From Symbiodinium natans (Eukaryota > Sar > Dinophyceae > Suessiales > Symbiodiniaceae), in assembly GCA_905221605.1 (NCBI GenBank), contig CAJNDS010000100.1:62001-126000 (forward strand): 64,000 nucleotides of DNA, in the 5' to 3' direction. Both the position numbers and the translations under genes were made by a program. The notes under the pieces are model-generated. The model was not told where the DNA came from and searched no databases. It saw only the letters and a program-made list of their open reading frames with translations. Positions 58,398 to 64,000 of the stretch are shown piece after piece (the first letter of the stretch is position 1; each line of letters starts with the position of its first letter).

Positions 58398-58885
58398 TAA
58401 AGGCCGCAGCACTGTTACCTCTATCGGTACTGTATCAATACGACTCTTAGCACAGCCAAAGGAGCATGCGGCACAAGCCCGAGATTGGCGCCGCACACCT
58501 CTGCAAGCAGGCAACATCAAGTCAAGAAGTCTTACATTGCGGGGGGATTGAGTTTTGGGGGTTAGTGTGCTGTTTGTGTCAGGGTCAAAGCCCCTAAATG
58601 GTTTTTGGTTTACAGCCGGGTTTATGGCCTGGGGTGGTAGACAGTGCACAGCTAACAAAAGCACGCGTGAAACAATGGCGACCGGCACTGCTGCTGAACG
58701 TCAACCTGGTAAGTCGCCACATCCCTTCGCCTCTGAGACCTGAACTTGAGACCCAAAAAAACCAACAGATTCAGGGAGTTCACAAAACCCTAGCTTAGTT
58801 CATCTCAAACTGTTTATGCGGTGCTGATTCTGTGTATTCCTTTGTCAGCGGGGATTTGGGGCACTCTTTTGTTACCCAAGCCCAC
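58398..58885. other. Right flank of the retrotransposon
   Basis: No gene is recognised. A 132-codon frame that starts here and runs into the LTR on minus is a shadow. Confidence 0.5.
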
Positions 58886-58993
58886 CTGGTCTATGAGCGG
58901 AATGGAGGGGTCCGCGTGTGTCCACAGATGGAAAAAGTGGATATGGGCGGCCCGGTTCATGTCCTGATGGAGGGAAGGCTTGTAACGAGCACC
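58886..58993 (-). CDS. Candidate 108-bp exon, unknown protein
   Basis: On minus, an AG acceptor (TTTAGAG) and a CAG/GTGGGC donor bound exactly 36 codons in phase 0 reading GARYKPSLHQDMNRAAHIHF then FHLWTHADPSIPLIDQ. Phase-0 borders on both sides and natural composition support a real exon. The family is not recognised. A telomere-like patch (58998-59030) follows at once, probably in the upstream intron. Confidence 0.45.
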
Positions 58994-59715
58994 CTCTAAA
59001 CCCTGAGCCCTAAACCCTAAAACCAAAAACTTTAAGTCATCTCCTTGTGGTTTGGCTTTGGGCAGGTGCCCTTCTCTACACACTTCCACACACCCAGCCG
59101 ACCCGGTACAAAGTAAAGATTTCCGGACTCATTCAGTTGCGCCAATGTGTTGAGGTCTGTAGGAGACACACGCCCCACACAAAACGTCCGGGGACTCAAA
59201 ACGCGCAGCACGGATGCAATCTGAGACTTCTTTCCCGTCAGGCATTAAGAGGGCCTTTCTTTCAGGCAGCCTGGCAGCCAAAGCCTAGTCAATCCAAGAA
59301 ACAAACTCGAGCTAGCTCATCTAAAACCACTTCGCTTTTTTTCCATGCACAAAAAAAAAAGACCCCCCGGCCAAACAAACTTCCACAATACTATGTAAGA
59401 CGAAAATGGTGAAATCCCACGCAACAGCCTGAGCCGCAGCCCGCAAGACACAGGACACACCACGAACGAAAGACTCTTATTCCTGACTGGCTGCGCATCC
59501 GGGGACCACCTCAGAGATGCTTTGAGGCGTGGAGCTCAGGGGCAACTGCTCAGGGTTCAAAGGGTTTGGGGGCCCTTCTGCAACTTGACGCCTTAATTCC
59601 TATAGAGGCGGTGTTCAAGCAGAGCAAGCTCAAAGACTTATGGCATTAGCCTTCGACTGCCAGCATAGGGGTTTGTGCGTGGTTCGAGTAAAATTATAGA
59701 GCTCATAGTACTCGT
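58994..59715. other. Stretch without recognised gene
   Basis: Contains a degenerate CCCTAAA patch at 58998-59030 and an A-run at 59351-59360. Nothing else is seen. Confidence 0.5.
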
Positions 59716-60062
<347 letters not shown>

Positions 60063-60091
60063 CATGATCATGTATCCTGCTGGCGTTGCAC

Positions 60092-60174
60092 CTCGCCCAG
60101 CAGCTTGCCCATGTCCCCCAGCGCCACGTAGCCCAAGCGAGGCCAGTAGTGCATCAGGACCGACATCCAGGAAG
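60092..60174 (-). CDS. Candidate exon, unknown protein
   Basis: Minus strand between an AG acceptor (TGCGGCAG) and a GT donor (GGCGAG then GTGCAA). It reads SWMSVLMHYWPRLGYVALGD then MGKLLGE, with natural composition and high GC at third positions. The family is unknown. Confidence 0.4.
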
Positions 60175-60957
60175 CTGCCGCAGGGTGCATGATAAAACGG
60201 CCCCTAAAACCTAAACCCTAAACCTTGGTTGCAAGGATTGGGAAGTCTAAGGAGGCTTTCCGGTCGGATGAACTGCGGCTCTGTTGGACAGCCATGTCCA
60301 TGATACCCGCTGGACCTAAACCCTCCCAAATCCCCAAGCCTTCATCTAGAGGGTATCAGGGCCCACTCTGGGTCCTGGCTACAATCCACCTTCCTAGAAT
60401 CTCAAGTGCAGGCCATGAGCATCCCCACGTGCGCATTTCCCACGGAGCAGCGGGCACGCTGGCCACTCGCTGCCTGAATGCGGCAGTCACACACTGGGAT
60501 CTGTGAAAGTCGTTTATAAGGTTTCTCGGGTCAGTTCAGTTTTATTCATGTAGGGCTACTCGATGTGAAACCCACATCCTTAAACAGGGAGCATGCAGCC
60601 AGGGAAGCTTTTCTCAACACAACCGGTGCTGCCTGAATAAGCGTATTGCTTGTGGCTGTCTAGGCTTCATCGCACAGTCCCGATCATAAACCGAGCTGCC
60701 TGTTGGAATTGTTATGCTGTTATGCTGACAGCAACAGCTGAGACAAAAGCAGCACAACAGAACACGGTACTCTGGTTCAGGTCTCCATTTGCCAATTCGA
60801 GCTCGAGCCATGTGCAATCGTTCTGTGTGCCCCTGGCTGCTAAGGATGATAAGGTTTAGGGCAATAGATCCTAAACTCCAAACCCGCTTATAGGGTTTCA
60901 TCGAATGCAAGGTTATACCGCCTTATCCATAAATATACTAAACTAAATATATACAAA
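60175..60957. other. Stretch without recognised gene
   Basis: A short CCCTAAA patch at 60207-60224. No coding signal is strong enough to call. Confidence 0.45.
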
Positions 60958-61004
60958 TGTATATATATATATATATACACACACCCTAACCCTATATACA
61001 AAAA

Positions 61005-61076
<72 letters not shown>

Positions 61077-61078
61077 CC
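60958..61078. repeat. (TA)n and (CA)n microsatellite with CCCTAACCCTATATAC module
   Basis: TA and CA tracts interleaved with CCCTAACCCTATATAC. The same CCCTAACCCTATATACAA word followed by (TA)n recurs at about 62054-62096. Confidence 0.85.
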
Positions 61079-62053
61079 TAACCCCCCTGAACAACCCTAC
61101 ACAAATCGCCGCTGCGTGGCGCCAGAGAAATGAGGCTCAGGGCCTGTCCGACCATCGCTGCGTCGCGAAAAGTAAGGGCCGCATACATGGTCCCGAAAAC
61201 CTTGGGGGCTAGGGTTTAGGGTTTGGGAATTTTGGGAATGTTTGGGATTCAGGCCTACAACAAACTCGAAAAGCATCAAAGTTCTATACTCTAAACCCTT
61301 TAAACCCCAAACCTTTCGAATTTCCTAAGGTCACTAGGAAGCTGGGAATAACAACAAGGGGGTGCCTTCCCTGCTTCCAAAAACCAAGAATGCGGGCACA
61401 TACGGGCACCGCCGGGCATCTTAGCTACGCCCCTAAGCCAATGCCAAAGAAGCCTCATGTTGGGGGAGTGTGCCCTGAATTTGAGTCTGAGATGTGGTAG
61501 AGCGAAACGGGTATGAATATCATCTGCCATCGGACAAGTTCAAGTTTCACTTGCCAGCCGCCCTCAGGGCCTTTAACGATGTCAAAAGCAAGGCTATAGG
61601 TTTTTGCGGCTTTGCCAACCGCGCTTAACATGCCTCAGCTATGGAATTCTGGCTCGCCTTCTTCAGGGTGTATAATGTAGAAAGGTGCTACTGCGCGCGT
61701 TTCGGTCCCTGACCCCCCAAACTCAGCAGGCGGCCGAGAGGATGGAGCTTAAAGTCTTATGGGTTTAGGTTTTGAGTCCAGGGTTACTCCTAGACCTGTA
61801 TAAGCCCTATATGGCCTTCTGGTGTAGGTCCGTCGTTGCCGGGGCGCCGGGATCAGAGGGCAAATCCGCAGGATCTTGAGGAAGTGTGCTCCCAGCACAT
61901 TGACCGTTAACCTCAGGGGGGGGCGGGTCTGAACTGTCCCTGGAAGTGAACGAAACCCGAAAAGTACGTCTGAAGTGGAGGGTGCCTTTGTGAAACTTCT
62001 CAGCGGAACACCTCAGCGGAACACCAGTGTCATTCCATTTCCCACATAATATA
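61079..62053. other. Stretch without recognised gene
   Basis: A short TTTAGGG patch at 61208-61225. Minus-strand frames at 61300-61530 and 61807-62040 are open but have no recognised motif. Confidence 0.45.
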
Positions 62054-62205
62054 CCCCCTAACCCTATATACAATATATATATATATATATATATATAATA
62101 ATCATAATAATAATCAAAAAATATAATATAATATAATATAATATAATATAATATAATATAATATAATATAATATAATATAATATAATATACTATACTATA
62201 ATATT
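62054..62205. repeat. (TA)n then (TATAA)n satellite
   Basis: TA tract followed by about fifteen units of the pentamer TATAA and decayed variants. Confidence 0.95.
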
Positions 62206-62244
62206 AATATCCGCCGACCCCTGCTTTAGCGGGGGAGGCGTCAG

Positions 62245-63395
62245 TGAAGACCCATTTGCCCTCATGCCCAAACCCCCCCCGCCCTCACCCCCTCGACCTC
62301 ACCCTTACCCTCTTAGGCCCCCCCACCTCCCCCCTCACCTTACACTTGGAAATGAAGTGTTTTAGGGGCTCCAGTGCATGCCCGGACCCCCCGCCCCCCC
62401 CCGCCCACCCCGCCCACCCCGCCCGCCTCCCCCCTTCTCACCCCATTTTGGCCCCCACAGCCCCCCACCCCGCCCGCCCTCACCCCTTACCCCCCACCTC
62501 ACCCCTACCCCTGACCTTTTACTTGGAAATGAAGTGTGTCAGGGGTTTAGGGCACGCCCGGACCCCTACCCCCACCTCACCCCGACCATTTGCCTTTTAC
62601 TTGGAAATGAAGTGTTCCCGGACCCCCCCGCCCCCCCCGCCCCCCCCCCCCAACCCTTCCTCGCCCCCAACCTTGGCCCCCACCCCCCCCCCCCCCACCC
62701 CCCCCAACCCCCCCCCCCCCCCCCCACCCCACCTGCCCCTGACCTTACTTTGGAAACAAAGTGTGTCAGGGTTTTAGGGCATGCCCGGACCCCTTGCCTT
62801 TTACTTGGAAATGAAGTGTTTGAGGGCTCCAGGCATGCCCGGACCCCCCCGCCCCCCCCCCCCCCCCCCCCCCCGGCCACCCCCGCCCACCCCGCCCACC
62901 CCGCCCACTGCACCCCTTCGCCTCTGCCCCCAACCTTGCCCCCCCCACCTCACCCCTCCCACCTTTACTTGGAAATGAAGTGTGTCAGGGGTTTAGGGCA
63001 TGCCCGGACCCCTTGCCTTTTACTTGGAAATGAAGTGTTTGAGGGGCTCCAGTGCATGCCCGGACCCCCCGCCCCCCCCCGGCCCACCCCGCCCACTGCC
63101 CTCACCCCTTCGCCTCTGCCCCCAACCTTGCCCCCCCCACTCACCCCTACCCCTGACCTTTTACTTGGAAATGAAGTGTGTCAGGGGTTTAGGGCATGCC
63201 CGGACCCCTTGCCTTTTACTTGGAAATGAAGTGTTTGAGGGATGCCCGGACCCCCGCCGCCCCCCCCGCCCACCCCCGCCCACCCCCGCCCACCCCGCCC
63301 ACCCCGCCCTGGAAATGAAGTGTGTCAGGGGTTTAGGGCACCCCTTGCCTTTTACTTGGAAATGAAGTGTTTGAGGGGCTCCAGTGCATGCCCGG

Positions 63396-63441
<46 letters not shown>
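62245..63441 (+). repeat. C-rich satellite with repeated TTTTACTTGGAAATGAAGTG
   Basis: About eleven copies of TTACTTGGAAATGAAGTGT, alternating between two tails: GTCAGGGGTTTAGGGCATGC and TTGAGGGGCTCCAGTGCATG, each followed by CCCGGACCCC and a long C-run. It runs into the assembly gap. Proline-rich frames are artefacts. Confidence 0.93.
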
Positions 63442-63541
63442 NNNNNNNNNNNNNNNNNNNNNNNNNNNNNNNNNNNNNNNNNNNNNNNNNNNNNNNNNNN
63501 NNNNNNNNNNNNNNNNNNNNNNNNNNNNNNNNNNNNNNNNN
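63442..63541. other. Assembly gap
   Basis: Exactly 100 N, a placeholder length, directly after a poly-C run that probably stopped assembly. Confidence 0.99.
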
Positions 63542-63703
63542 TTAAATAATTTAAATAATTTAAATAATTTTAAAAAATTAAATCCGAAAAGGGGGGGGGG
63601 CAGGACCGGGCCCCCCCCCTTCCCAGAATTAAATAATTTTAATAATGTAAATACGAAACGCCCCTTTCGGATTTAAATTATTTAAATTATTTAATTCTGG
63701 GCA
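63542..63703. repeat. AT-rich nested foldback
   Basis: TTAAATAATTTAAATAATTT and AAATCCGAAAAGGGG on the left are matched inverted on the right by CCCCTTTCGGATTTAAATTA and ATTATTTAA. A second inverted pair (CCCAGAATTAAATAATTT) is nested inside. The left part begins at the gap and may be incomplete. Confidence 0.7.
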
Positions 63704-64000
63704 GACGTTGCGCGTGGACCTTGCCGTACTTCATCATGTCCCTCTTCTCGGCCTACTTCTGCTCTTTTCCTTACTCTTCTCCTTTTCATAAATTCTTCCT
63801 CTTTAGTTGTTCTTATCTGGAAAAGACAGAGGGAAGGGAGAGATAAGGGAGATAGGATAGATAAAGAAGAGTGCCATCTTCTCTGCGCCTCGTTTTGTCT
63901 CTCCCTCTTCTCTATTCATCTCTCTTCTATTCTTTTCTTTGCTGTTCTATTGAAATTGGATTCCCTGTATCTCTCCTCTGTCCTTCTCTCTCGCTCCTCT
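63704..64000. other. Pyrimidine- and purine-rich tracts
   Basis: CT-rich DNA (63730-63815, 63870-64000) and an AG-rich block (63818-63870), with no recognised gene. Confidence 0.7.

Noticed and set aside
58290-58688. 132-codon minus frame running into the 5' LTR
   Set aside because: Its C-terminal part is LTR translated in a random frame and the rest has no motif.
62244-63365. Long proline-rich frames (up to 283 codons)
   Set aside because: They are products of the C-rich satellite; the only non-proline part is the repeated unit core.

Overview
The window reads as nuclear DNA of a dinoflagellate, most likely a Symbiodiniaceae-type alga. The reasons are many interstitial telomere-like TTTAGGG/CCCTAAA arrays, short exons joined by GT or GC donors and AG acceptors, pentatricopeptide (PPR) fragments, all recognisable coding exons on one strand, and a large Ty1/copia-type element. 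The organism is inferred from these traits; no organellar or rRNA marker is present. A 100-base assembly gap lies at 63442-63541.

Positions 1-45990 and 58398-62200 are intron-rich gene space on the minus strand, broken up by telomere-like arrays, microsatellites, MITE-like foldbacks and G- or C-rich satellites. By joining short exons in phase I could rebuild a PPR-repeat gene (22165-23765), a TylF/Methyltransf_24-like SAM-dependent methyltransferase (41301-42562), a possible sulfotransferase-like gene (about 30890-31983) and a ubiquitin-like plus SUKH (SMI1/KNR4) reading frame (37624-38052). Several isolated exons have no recognised family.

Positions 45995-58392 hold one complete, very young LTR retrotransposon on the minus strand: two identical 143-bp LTRs (TG...CA), a 5-bp target duplication TATCC, a tRNA-like primer site and a polypurine tract. 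ORF1 (1056 aa) is Gag with two CCCH zinc fingers plus a DTG protease. ORF2 (2875 aa) is integrase, reverse transcriptase and RNase H in copia order, followed by about 1500 extra residues. The extra part contains a 2-oxoglutarate/Fe(II) oxygenase-like domain, an SGNH-hydrolase-like domain, a clear Tpt1/KptA RNA 2'-phosphotransferase domain and a zinc ribbon. ORF1 and ORF2 are linked by a -1 overlap with a slippery GGATTTT heptamer followed by a GNRA hairpin.

That hairpin is one of about eleven copies of a small stem-loop scattered through the element. The stems differ but stay paired, and the motif sits in more than one reading phase. The element is the strongest candidate for an undescribed system: a retrotransposon carrying an RNA-end-healing enzyme and a possible nucleic-acid oxygenase. 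The far right end (62240-64000) is C-rich satellite, the gap, an AT-rich foldback and pyrimidine/purine tracts.
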